A DNA stretch of 64,000 bases from Haemonchus contortus (lineage: Eukaryota > Nematoda > Chromadorea > Rhabditida > Trichostrongylidae), in the NCBI GenBank assembly GCA_000469685.2, contig LS997563.1, positions 25,825,897-25,889,896 on the forward strand. The letters run 5' to 3'. This document shows, one piece after another, positions 45,601-57,537 of this stretch. Position 1 is the first letter of the stretch; every line of letters starts with the position of its first letter. A model generated the notes under the pieces. That model did no database searches and had not been told where the DNA came from. It saw only the letters and a program-made list of their open reading frames with translations. The translations under genes were made by a program, and so were the position numbers.

Positions 45601-48600
45601 TACTTTCTGACTTGGTGATAAATAAGAGCTTGTGAAATTGAACCTGACGATACTGTAGGAGCCTGATAAACGAACATATATTCAAATTTGAAACTTCAAT
45701 AATGGAGCTTTACTGCTCCAAAAGAAATTCAATGAAGCCCAGGCACCACCATCAATTCGAAAAACTCACTTGGTAGTGCAGCACCATTATAAGTGACATC
45801 AGCACTACAACACCTATGGCGCTCATCGATGCATCCACTACCAACATCATCGTTGTGGTGCAAACCACGCCGAGAGCACATGTCCACCATGCAAAATATT
45901 TGAATGCAGGCCTATAAATGATGCTATGATCTTTGTACGAGTCGGTCCCACGGAAAAAGGTTATCGATACGGTTTCTACAATCATCTGGGGGTGACGGAA
46001 CATCCGTGCGATTGGAGCTGCGCGCGGCAAATGGCGCGGAGAAATTCATAAAAATTATGGTTTTGCGCCTATTAACGGGGCCCAAATGCGAAGTGAAGTA
46101 GATAAGTAGAATCAGTTGACCATACCAATCTACTCCATTTCAAGTTTGTGCCCTAATAAGAATCGCCAGAGTCGTTCGAATCGCCACGAATTTCGCCGCG
46201 CAATTGGCCGCGCGCGGTTCGATTCGCACGAATGTACCCCCACCCCCGCAAGAATGTTGAGGTACGGAAAAATCGAGCAGCCTTGATATAATTTCCTTTT
46301 TACTTTTATGAAACGCGACCATCAGAAGCTTGAAAAACTTAATAAAAACTGATGAAAAGGTTTACAGTGTTCGATGATGACTGTTTCACAACAAATGCAC
46401 AAAGAAAGAAGTTAATAAACAGTTATGAATCTGGAGACAGTTGGGCCGGCGTACTTGAACCAAATCATCAATACTGATCAGAGAACAAAGTACCTGAAAT
46501 TCGGAGCGCTAGTAAGCTCGAGAGCGAGACAAGCAATATTTACTCCCATGTACGAAAGAAGGAAGAATATAGAAGTCAGCTTGGCGATTTTGTTCATGGC
46601 TCCAACCAAGAAGACGCCCTTAAAAGTAAACTTGATCACTGAGAATTATGGAGCAGGGTCAGGAGACAACGCCGTCACAGCGAAACCAGCCACATCACGC
46701 AATGGTATCAAGTGGTCCTGATATAACCACCCTCAGCGCAGTACCATTCTTGCGTTTTGTCAGTATTTAACAGAGTGAAAGTCGAAATGACATATCTTCC
46801 TATGCATTCGCACTGTACTGATTCTTCTATCTGTCATCCTTCCCTGCGATTCTGAATGCGAAAAAAGACTACATGCGAAAAGAGGTAAGGGAAAAGCACT
46901 TTTCCAAGAACAAATGTCAAGGATAAATGTCGTCCCATCGAGTGGTAGCAAAGTACGAAAGTGGTACTGTGGCTGGTTTTTTCAGACCAACCAGGGATCG
47001 CGTGCAGGAGACTCAATTCAAACGCAACGACTGTCATCATCTTGACCCTTAATCGAAAGATGTGAAATGAATGAAATTACCGACCACAACACAAAGCCAT
47101 GTTATGATGACCGATACCACAGGATTCCGGTCCCCAATCTCAATTTTTGCAGGCCTCAGTAGACACCCAAAAAGCTTGTCATGCGAGAGACGGTTCAGAA
47201 CTCTAGATGATCCTGAAAACATTAATAGGTTTAATCCAGTAAAGCTTACTACAACATATAGTCTTAAAGTGTTCTGGCACTGATCAATCCTGTTCCTGGT
47301 ATGCACAACCGCATTTTACTTCTGTTCAGGAAGATAGTTGTGCTTTGGATGTGTATTGTATATAGGCCTCTACAATGATTTGCGTACCAGGCAATACACA
47401 AGTCAGTTTATTTATCCACCCAGACGAGTCTGGTACAACCTAGTAGGCCCCGGAGTGATGGAAGGTTGGTTGGCTTGGGCGGTGTTAATCCGGGATACGA
47501 CCTCCAGACCATGTCTGCGACAGTGTGCAGCACTTGCCATTACACTATCTATGTCCTTTCTACCACATACGACCATGAATTTCACATGAAATAATTTACG
47601 TGTCAAAAGCTCATATGGCACGTACTATCAAAAATGCTGGCAAAGGGAACTAATGATCGAAAGCAGACATTCCTAACATGTTGCATAGTTGTTGATAACG
47701 CAGGTTTTGCAGCGGTGTTCCGAGCCCTTCTCAATTGCACGCACAGCATCCCTGTCACTAGAAGAAGCACACATTGCAGAACGTCGCTCCACAACAATAT
47801 CATAGCTTTTGTAGTACGGTAGCTGGGTGACTTAGGTGGAAGAGTGCTGTCGTTAGATGATGTCGTAGTTTTTCGATCTCTTCTGAATCACTAGAGTGGT
47901 TGGATACAACATGTTTCCAAACGGGAGGAAACCCTCAAGCAGGTCGGTCAAAAATATAATGAAGGTTCGGCGCGCACGTTTCTTACGTCAGAACGTTCGA
48001 GATATCCCGTCTTTGAGTCAACTAGAACAAAATGTGGAGGTTCGTACGCAACCCCTCGATTAATGATAAAAACTGTAACATACTCGTTCAAAAACTGAAG
48101 CTTTCAACAACGATATCTCAAGCCCGTTTGCCGATGAGAATATCCAAATCAAGATGTACTCTTCCGCTGGGCCTTCAATGTTTAGCGGTTGAGCCAATCA
48201 CTCCTCCTATACCTGAGCATCTACATTACAGGTTGGAAACGTGAAATATGGGTCGCTCAATTCAATACTTAGTGGTTCAGCTAATCACTCCTCCTATACT
48301 TCATACCATATTACCTGATACTCTTTATATCCTGAATTTTCTGAAGCACTAATTCTCGACCTTGGATTAGATCATTTCATTGGAGAGTGTTTATATTAAA
48401 GAAATGATCATGAGAGCGACGTTTGCTCGGCAATGGGACAACCTAAAAGTTATGAAGAAAAAGTTCAGCTCAGTCTGAGCTGAACTTTCTCTTCATAACT
48501 TTTTGTTTGTCCCCATACAATAGCAAACGGTTCACCGGTTAATCACGCTGCGTCTGTTAAATTTGATAATCTATGATTATGATGCTACTAAAAAGTAAGG

Positions 48601-51600
48601 AGCACGCGGTCTTTGTAATTTGAGGGGCGCTTATCCAGAAAAGAGCAAGTAGAATCCGAGTGCGAGCCAAACTTTTTCATGAACTTGGCTAAATTGCGAT
48701 GCAATGCGAACTGGGCTGGAAACAATAGTAGAACAGAATACACCTAGTCGAATGAAATTTGAGAGGAAAATTAATTGGCTACAAATAAAAACTATTCTAA
48801 AGAAAAAAAACAAACCTATCAGATTACTCATAGATGAAAACAAAGTAGTCGAAAAGATTCCAATGAGAATGAACCACCTTTGGAAATTAGTATCCATCAT
48901 TACCTTAAAACCAGAAGAGTACTCGTTTTGTATGCCAAAAGAAGGCAAGATAAAAGGGGGATCTATTTCACCTACAGTGTAATCGTTTTGAAGAAGAAAC
49001 CTGCTTGATGTGGCAGCCATTAAAAATGCCGTCATAATATAGACGAACAATGTGACAAGCACCGCTTGGACAGTGCCGCGAGGAATAGAAACGGAAGGAC
49101 GAGCCAACTCACCAGACATGTTAGCGCCGGCCATCAGACCTTAACAAAGAACTCAGCAGTGAATTTAATTATAGCTACCGTCCGCTCACTATAATCTACC
49201 AGGCGGCCACGCACGCTATTGCGTGCGCTCGGGGCTCTAGCCATGAGGGAAGGAGCCACGTGAGCTTCTGATTTTCATTATAGACTTTATCATCTGAGCC
49301 TCTTCCAGGACACTTCTGTAGCGGCCATCTCTTTTTGGGATGTGAAATGGGGCTGTGTGGCCATGAAGAGAACACCGATGTATCCAAATCAAATACCTAT
49401 GCAGTCCATGTAGTCGTAGAAACCCTGTGTAGTTTGGGCTGTGTGTGGCCATGAACACTAACTTTGAAAGGAAAGCCCCTTCGGGCAGTTGTAGGGATTT
49501 AGACGTCTTCACATTCACATTTACACGCATTTGCTCTTGGGTAGAAGGGACTACTGTGTGTGGAATCGTGGATACTAACTTTCAGAAAATTTACAGCCTA
49601 ATTTTTGAAAGAGTTTAATGGTATCTCCTAATTGTACACCTATGTAGTCAGGGTTAGTGGGAAGGAAAGATGGATAAATTTTTTGATCTCAGCCCCCCCC
49701 CCCCTCCTCCTTGCAAACCCCACCCACTTCAAGCTTCGAATCACATTACTTTTATTACCTCCAGACACCTTTTGCCCGCGTTCTAAAACGCATCTGAAAA
49801 GACTTAATAATTTTGATGTAAGCCCCGCTCACTTGCGCCTTCTGGCCACATTTGTTCTTTTACGCCATATTTCTGAATAGAGTTATAAATTTTTGATCTA
49901 AGCCCCGCCCACTTCTGTGCCAACCCCGCCTACTTCTGGGGCCACATTTGTTCCATTACCTCCAATCACTTTTTTCCCGCATTCTAGAACGTTTCCGAAC
50001 GAAGTTACACTAATTTTTGAAAAGTACCTTTCACCTCAACGCACGCCCCGCCCCTCGTGGGCGGGGCTTCGCTGTACTTACGCATGCCCAGCGCGCATAA
50101 GGCCTTGCTCACTCTTTTTATTTTTTTCCTGGCCTTGACGCCTTCGTTGAATCGAGTTATGAATCTCTGTGGAAAGTACCGCCCATTGCGAGAACGCCCC
50201 ACCCACCGCCGGTAAATTTCCTTTATTTTAATTTTTGACCCATCCCCCACCTTTGCACATTTTTTCCGGTGTCTGGAATGTTATGAGACCGAATTGGAAA
50301 AATTCGCCCATGACCCCGCCCAATTCCTGCGCACGCCCCGCCCCTTGGGGGCGGAGCTCCGCTGAGCTCATGTGTGCTCTGTTGGTCCTGCCTTATGCTC
50401 GACCCATTCCAAACTTGACCCGATCTCTACAGTTGCTTCGTCAGATGATACTGAAATTTGCGACGACAAACAGACAAACAGACAAACAAACAGACAAACA
50501 TACAGACACACCAAGGATGTGGTTTATATATAGTAAGGATTCCGTTTAACATGGTCTGTTATTCCCACGAAGCAAGTGTTCACCGTTGTATGAAGAGGGG
50601 AATAAAGAAGATACTAAGGAGGCCGAGGTGTGCTTACCAGTGACGCCCGAGAAAATTATGGCGAACATCAGTGCAAAATCGGTCTGCCGTTCAGTCGTGT
50701 AATCCATGGTGTAATTTGTGAACATATTTTCACCAAGCGTACGAAAACTAAAAAGCGCTTAATATTCAGTTCATAAATTGAAATTTCGAAATCAACGCTG
50801 GGAACATCAATAAAAGTCCCACAGCATACCTAAATCCAGTATAATTGGCGGTGAGAGTCTGATTTAATTGCACTACCATAGGACTTTCGGGATCGGAGGC
50901 GTTTACGTGTACGCGATAAGCAGGAGTATTCACTTTCGGTATGGGCACTTGCATAGGCCCATCAAACATTACTGAGAATAGCCAAGTGGAATAGCATATC
51001 TTGAAAATATGACAAGTTTACGGAGAAATTAATTTGGAACAAAATGCGTTCTGTTGTCATAGACTCACCGAGATTAGAATAAAAGTAAACAACGCTGTTT
51101 TGGCAAACATGCCTGCCCCAAGTAAGCCAATAATAAGAAGAACAATTGAAACCAACACACAGTATAAAAATCGCCACATTGGCGAGTCAGGAAATTCTGT
51201 GAAGAATAAAAGTAACGGAATTTTCGAAAACAAGTTCTTGACCTCTTATGAGGCGAATAATCATTAATAAAGCAAATTCACTCAAATACACTTACGGCCT
51301 CCACCTAGATTGTTCAGAAGTGCCTCTGTGAATCCTGATATATAGAGAGCGCAGGAGAAGACGTTGGCCACGAAAAACAAAACGCCAATAGCACCACCAA
51401 ACTCTGGCCCTAGCGATCTGCTTATCATATCTACAAAGAGAAGAAAGCAGGGTGAAAACGTGAAGCACAAGGCTTTTAATAGCGCTTATTGGTATCAAAA
51501 AAGTAGGGTTTTCAGAAAGACCAACTGACAGTAAACTCCTCCGCTTTCCACCGCTCCATTCGATGATATTGCGCACAGAGACAGAACAGTCAACATTACA

Positions 51601-53295
51601 ATACCATAGGCCATTGCTAGCTGTACAACCGTCATAAGGAACCCGAGTTGCCCCACGACAAATCCTGTAAAAGCTACTTCAAATTCGATATTCTCTGGTT
51701 CGCAACGGTAAAGGCCTGCTCGCCTCTTTCTATCAAACACATTTGATAGAAATAAGTGAGCAGTCCCACTAAAAGTTAAGTTCACGAAAAAGTCGTTAGA
51801 CTGTTTCTCTCAATGGTGCAATAGCACAAGCACGTTGTTCCATCTCCGCAAATAAAAGCTAAATCGGAAAGGGCTCATGCATAACACAGTCCCAGAAAAC
51901 AACGCGTCAGGGCAATGTAATTCTCATATTTACTGTTTCATCAACCTTGATTAGGTCTGAGACCGAAAATAATGGACATAAAAAATGTGTCGGTGGTGAG
52001 TTCATTGCCAAACATAAGCTAAATGCACGAGCAGCGAAAACCCTACTGAGCAGGGTCTGTCTACTTATACGATGACAACACTCATGGATATTCCTTACAG
52101 AGTTTTCTTCTTCAGCGGTACCTTACGCAAAATCGAAAATTACCAGTAGAGAAACATTATTTTGCACCCTTCGGTTCCCTTCACTAATTCATCAACTGCC
52201 TTCGAACTCCCAAACAGCAAAACTGAACGCCTCAGGCTTAATCAGCAATCAAAATCGTAAGATGCTGCTTTAAAAGTTCGAAGCACTAGGATTACATCTA
52301 ATCTTAGGTACATCAAATGCTCAAGAAGTGACCCACCCATTCTCATGAAAAGCAAGATACTGAACATTGATAGTGCCACGGGTGCAAATACGCCGGATAT
52401 GGTTGAAAGGCCATTTGGCCTCGTTTGTGAGAACTCAATATCTGAAAATAGCATGTGAAGGCATATTTGAACATACTGTTGTCGACAACTGCAAAGCATT
52501 TACTTCGTGGCGCTCAACTAATGAGAAGATTGTAGAATCAGATTTAGATCAGCTCTTCGGGATAAATGTTATGTGTCTGCGCGTCTCAATTCAGTGGACA
52601 ATAACATACTTGGAGAAATATCCTAGCGTGAAGGATGAAAGTAAAAAGTTTTTGACTTTCAATTTCGTTTTGGGATGCGCCCAACATCCAACTTCCAACA
52701 GGATCGTACTAGCTAGCGATTTGCATGTGTATGCGGTCTCTTGACCGACCCCGACGTGATAAGGGGCTTGGTTCGTCTGAGCGGTGTCGAATCGGGACAG
52801 GAGTCTAGTGAAAATATGCAATGAAATCAATGTCGAAGGGTGGAATACACCGCACAAATCCTTAAATGTCATCGGTAACCGTTTTGCGGAAACCAGTTCA
52901 TAATAAAGGGGGAGGGGGAAGCTGGCGGAAGGTGGAGGGGGTGGAGAAATACGAACATGAAGAATTGACTCATTATGATCTTTACAACTTAACCACTCTT
53001 TCCTTCATTTTCCTCTAGAACTGAGCGACCGCATGCCATTTAAGCATAGTCGAACAAAATAATCCAGCAAATAACAAAGGCAAATACGATCAACGAACTC
53101 ACTAGGAGATGCTTCACCACCATTTGGCACGATGTTGCGACCAGAAGAATCATCATCTGGAAACAAAGCCAAAAATTTTTGAACTCCTGCAAATGAGAAG
53201 CCGTGACAAAAATTAATTAAATGCTTACCCAGATGATTTTCACCAGATGAAGGCATCACATGATGAGATGCTAATTCATTATCTATCGTATTCAT
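42629..53295 (-). CDS. SLC12A9: SLC12A9-like cation-chloride cotransporter family protein, 23 exons
   Basis: Exons, 5' to 3': 53229-53295, 53103-53186, 52337-52441, 51530-51664, 51296-51430, 51069-51196, 50830-50999, 50638-50747, 48816-49139, 47085-47212, 46494-46618, 45770-45911, 45565-45662, 45347-45506, 45171-45266, 44947-45105, 44603-44692, 44309-44425, 43848-43945, 43691-43790, 43075-43208, 42812-42943, 42629-42719. All phases agree and give 975 residues (human SLC12A9 has about 914). Residues 60-550 are the 12-TM transporter core ([27 protein letters not shown] with [18 protein letters not shown]). The cytosolic tail has [22 protein letters not shown] and PPTLMVHGV, specific to the SLC12A9/CIP1 branch. 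Such proteins sit in membranes; the transported substrate of this branch is not settled. The start chosen is the first ATG in exon 53229-53316. Confidence 0.92.
43326..43348. repeat. GC-rich palindrome in SLC12A9 intron 20
   Basis: GCCCGGCTAACGCCGGGC matches the terminal hairpin of the large inverted repeat, here without the satellite array. It could be a fragment or a solo end. Confidence 0.6.
45912..46493. other. SLC12A9 intron 11, nothing recognised
   Basis: The neighbouring open frame upstream of the 45911 acceptor is intron sequence, because exon 46494-46618 joins in phase to exon 45770-45911. No transposon is recognised. Confidence 0.5.
47213..48815. other. SLC12A9 intron 9, with a long hairpin
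   Basis: 1.6 kb. Two short minus-strand frames at 47412-47803 look protein-like in composition but match nothing I know. A strong foldback lies at 48434-48515. Confidence 0.45.
48434..48515. repeat. Near-perfect 80-bp foldback
   Basis: Arms of about 40 bp (48434-48473 and 48475-48515) with a 1-base centre. The inner 20 bp pair is GTTCAGCTCAG/CTGAGCTGAAC with its flanking AAGTTATGAAG. It is probably the remnant of a foldback element. Confidence 0.8.
49640..50540. repeat. Satellite-bearing element related to the inverted repeat
   Basis: SLC12A9 intron 8 holds a diverged GC-rich array with CGCCCCGCCCC(T)...GGGCGG cores near 50040 and 50335, a (CAGACAAA)n tract at 50464-50514 and the end TATATATAGTAAGGAT at 50525-50540. 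This is the same plan and terminus as the arms at 34532-38870, so it is another copy of that class in single orientation. Confidence 0.7.
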
Positions 53296-53316
53296 GGTAT
53301 CATTATTTTGTATTGA

Positions 53317-56300
53317 CTGCCGAAGCTATTAGACAGAGCGGACTCCAGCTATGCTTAACACTTGGAGATCATGGCGAGTTGTGGAAGCACTTTTCGAAAG
53401 ACATCGGGAAGCAGTATATGTATGTGGTAAATATTGGCAAATGCAAAGGCAATGGCAATAGGCAATATGCAGAGGACAGTCATCATTACATTGAAACTCT
53501 GCAGAATGTGACAGAATGAAAAGTGTGGTATAAGGTATGAACTTACCCTTTATGGTACTACGTTGGTATGTCTTGAATAAATCTGTCTTGTGTAGTTGCT
53601 TTATCATGTTTGATGTTTTCCGCTCACGCATTACATTATGTACGTTTATGGATTAGGAAGCTGCTGACTAAGAATATAAAAGTACTTAAAATATACTTTC
53701 AATCGACAGTCTTGCCTGCTGAGATCGAATGATAGAACAGACAGGAATCAGCAAACTGGTAAGCATCAAGTCATCATCCAACAATAACTCAAATAAAATG
53801 TTCATATGATAGGGAAACCATCAACAGATGTAATTACGAAAACTCGAAGACCCAGGGCCATTTTCGCATTGAAGCATATGTTGCGAACATGCGTAGAAGC
53901 TTCTACGCAAATAACTGATAAAGATAAGCACCCGTGCAGTGTGGGTCATGAAAAAGACGCCTTTTCAGAAAACACTGCCTAGTCGCAAAATAACTTTGCT
54001 ATATACATACATAGGTGCTCCATAAGTGTGTAGTAGCTTGAACAATCATCGTTTCTATCCTACTTTAGGGTCTCACAATCAATAGAGGTTTTGGTGATAA
54101 AGCGAAGTCACGAAAATTATGACTGAATGTGTCACCACTGCTATCTCACCATTTCAGATACTACAAGAACGATAACAGGCTCAATCAATTGTGATGGCAC
54201 TGTTGAGGAAAAAAATGAAACGGAACTTCAAGCTTAAGAGTAAGAACGCTAATTTGAAAGTTCTACGGGATTGCCTTCACTGGACATAATTGCGAATCAA
54301 GATGTTCCATTAATTATATGCCTAGGAGACAGCAACCTGACCTCACACTTAAATGACTGTTTACATGTGCCAGTAAAAGATACAGTATTGTAGAAATGCT
54401 AAAAAGTGTTTACGATGACGTACTGTACTATATGTATAAGCCAAAAGTTCATTGCAGGGAAGGGAACACTCAAACATTTAAGTTCTTCCCAACTGTAGTC
54501 GCTTGCCTTTCACTTCTCGCCTACACCAAAACGGCACCGGCTTTCCAGCGAACAGATTGGATGCAAATACTTTCGAAATAGTAACCTAAAGATGTTTCTC
54601 CAACTGTACGGTGCGTTAATGGAAGCTTTTAAAGAGATTTTGGGCCGACAACAGCCTCCACTACATAAGGGAAGCGCACTGCAAGGCGTTTTGCTTTCCA
54701 TGGCTGTAAAAGGTCGGTGAAATTCTGCGAATTAATGCAAGAAGTAAGGGTTTATAATGATTCACATTTACTCCTGATTCGATCAATTCAATCCCTTCCA
54801 TAGTAGCTAACGTCCCAAACTACCTTGTCCACTACACGAAAGCTTCAACGGTCACGCCAAACTATGGTTGAGTACACGGCCATCGTGATTCAAACGAAAT
54901 TTTCAAAACTCTGGGCCTAACGAGAGTATGCCACGAATACACGGCTCAGCTGAATGCTCCTATTGGGCGCAGCAATGTAAATTTGTCACGAACATCCGCA
55001 CATACATACATTCACTGAACAAATAGACTGAGCCGATTATGTTCTGCTATGTACCGCAACACTGTGTGACGAAAAAGGAAGGAGCCACATGATACTAGAA
55101 GAAAAAAGTAACGACGATAATAAACACATGCTTAGCTATACTAGCAGAGCTGAACATGATAGAAAAGTGTTCACATCCACTATTCATTGTGTAGCATCAA
55201 ATGATCATTGTTGCTATGAATTAGGTTGGTAGCTTTTGGCCCTACAACATTAACGAGCTTTTTAAAAAGTTTGACACATAGGTCGAATCTCCATACTACG
55301 ATATATGGGATCGATGACGACTTATAAATGTTTAGAAAACGTGTTTGGTGACTGGAAAAATTGCATGAAATTAACATTTACTTGCGGTTGTGCAAGGGTA
55401 CTACCAGTCTACTAAATCAATGGTAGCAGGACGAAGATAGAATACTAAATTTATTCAAAACTTTTTCTAACTGTCTAGGAAACTTTAGAGATCGTCGGCC
55501 TTACGGGAACTACTGGGTCCGTCTATATTCTTTGCTGTACAATGAGCGAAGAATATTGGGCGAAAGGCGGCGTACGTCTGCTCTGAGCGAAATATCACGT
55601 TATCGATATTAAAAAGGGACGAAGTAGCATTCAATGAAAAGCAAAATCGTATTCAAGTTAAACTATCTGGGAGTCAACGTAAAAGATGTCACTGGTAGAG
55701 TTACAAGAAAGAACAAGCATGCTTGACTTTGGCGTGCTTGGAAGCGTTAAATTCAAGCATGAATGATATGGATTACTGATTAAATGATACAGTGATCGGC
55801 GCCGGCGTGCTTTGGCTATAAACCATTGCTCATCAGCCAATGCAGAGTATGGATACAATAATTGAGGAGCTCATTGTTAGTGAATTGATGTTACAAGAGA
55901 CTACAGCAGGAATTTCGCTAACAAAATATAAAGGCTAACTTTACAAGAATACCTACCAAGTATAAGTGGCTTGTCGTCAAAAATTTTTGGTTTCTGGCCT
56001 GCCGGTGTTGAGCTTCCATTGCTGGTTGTTGGCTGGAATGGAATTGAACTCTTTAAATAGCATTATTTATGGTTATGCCATTATAGAATGAAGGAACCAG
56101 CAACCGGAGCCCTTTCGTCTCTCTTCTGTCAACTGGATGAATAATAAGTTGTGGGTCTAATGTGTTGCTGGGTGTGCGGAGTCGCTACGCAAGAGGAGTT
56201 CGAACATTTAGCTATGAACGGGTGGGCCGCGAGGATCACTGATATAAGCTCCTTCAGAAATTCAACGCATTCAGTCCCATAGCATTATGGGGATCCAATC

Positions 56301-56876
56301 GATCCCTGCATAGTGGACAACATAGGAGGCATTTTCAAGTCAGGCCAAAGAGTGTAAAATGAGTATGCAATCATAGCAGTGCATAGAGTATGCAATCATA
56401 ACGGTGCATATTAAGGGTGATTGAATGCGATGTTTTCATTTGGGAGACATCAGCCAGAAGCAGTTTTACGTTCGAAGAAGGACAAAGAAAACAATAGTCA
56501 GAAGCGAGGAAAACACTCTGAAGACCATGGCTTCATTTCCTGACCTGAAGTGACCCTGACTAAATGAGGACCACAAAATTGGTTTGGCTGATTCCCTGTC
56601 ATGAAATTCCATAACACCTGACCTATTTTCCTTTTCTTCACAACTATGAGTGAACAGCACAAATATACACAAGAACCAAAAAAAGCCTCAAGAAATGCTG
56701 ATACACTACTCTTTCGGCAGAAAATATTCCTGCTAAAGGAGTAGTGTATCAGCAGACGGAAAAAGCACACTGAGAGTCGACCTAGGTCCTAAAAGATCTT
56801 CTAAAAGAACAAGAACAGGGAGTACCTTGTTGGGATTGATTTCTCTCAGAAAGGTACAGAGGCTCAACGTGCCTTT
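53317..56876. other. No gene recognised; one hairpin
   Basis: 3.5 kb upstream of the SLC12A9-like exon 1 (or its first intron). No ORF with recognisable domains, and no transposon apart from a hairpin at 56696-56754. Confidence 0.45.
56696..56754 (+). other. miRNA-sized hairpin
   Basis: Arms 56696-56720 and 56730-56754 pair over 25 bp with few mismatches around a 9-base A/T loop. Size and shape fit a nematode pre-miRNA; a MITE-derived palindrome is equally possible. Confidence 0.4.
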
Positions 56877-57175
56877 GGCTGCTTTCAGACTTCAACGACT
56901 GATCGACCGGCCGATCAACTGAGCGGCGCTGGTCATGTGTTGACAACGCTGGTCAACTTGTGTTGAAGGCCGCGTGACTGGCTGCTTTCATAGTCTTGCC
57001 AAATCGTCCATGATTTGGCCAGCGACCGATCGAGCGACTGGTAATCGTGGACTATGAAAGGAGCCACTCGTTAGAGCGCGTGATCCACTGGAATCCTGCG
57101 CTGTCAGCACGTGCCCAACGCCACCGCAATCTGTCGGTTGGTAGGTCGGTCTGCCGTTTAAGTATGAAAGCAGCC
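56877..57175. mobile_element. MITE with GGCTGCTTTCA ends
   Basis: 299 bp bounded by GGCTGCTTTCAGACTT and the complement of GGCTGCTTTCATACTT (57160-57175). A second pair of the same motif lies inside (56980-56995 and 57050-57065), so it may be compound. The BEL element inserted at its right end. Confidence 0.7.
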
Positions 57176-57371
57176 TATAGAGATTCCTCTATTATCAACC
57201 CACGTCCAACCAGGTTGATGTTTAGAATAGAGCAAAATGAACCACCGAAGCAATGATAAAAGTGATCTAGTTGTTTTTGTTTGTGTTGGCCTATAAAAAG
57301 CCCATACACTCATAATAAACTACTTCTTCCTACTCTCCTCCGACGTCCAGCGGCCCACAGGAAACACTACA
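57176..57371 (+). repeat. 5' LTR of the young BEL element
   Basis: Starts TATAGAGATT and ends ACACTACA. TATAAAAAG (57292-57300) and AATAAA (57314-57319) give promoter and poly(A) signals. The ends pair as TATAG/CTACA, so the usual TGTAG start seems changed to TATAG. Confidence 0.93.
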
Positions 57372-57373
57372 AC

Positions 57374-57386
57374 TGGTGCATCGGCC
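57374..57386 (+). other. Primer binding site for tRNA-Gly
   Basis: TGGTGCATCGGCC, two bases after the 5' LTR, is the exact complement of the 3' end of animal tRNA-Gly(GCC), ending GGCCGATGCACCA. Confidence 0.85.
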
Positions 57387-57537
57387 CAGACACGGATCCA
57401 GAGCCAACGGAAGCAGTCGAGTCGAAGAAGCCTTCAAGCGACTATACTCCTATATAGGCATCACTCCTCCGACTATCAAACGACTATCCTCCTATCTATA
57501 CACGCTTCTACTTCAGTGACGTAAGTGACTTTTCACT

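Noticed and set aside
45912..46030. Open frame upstream of exon 12 suggesting a longer SLC12A9 exon
   Set aside because: A TTATAG acceptor and the perfect phase with exon 46494-46618 place this sequence in the intron.
47412..47803. Two overlapping minus-strand frames with protein-like composition in SLC12A9 intron 9
   Set aside because: Exons 48816-49139 and 47085-47212 join in phase within a conserved block, leaving no room for them, and no known domain is present.
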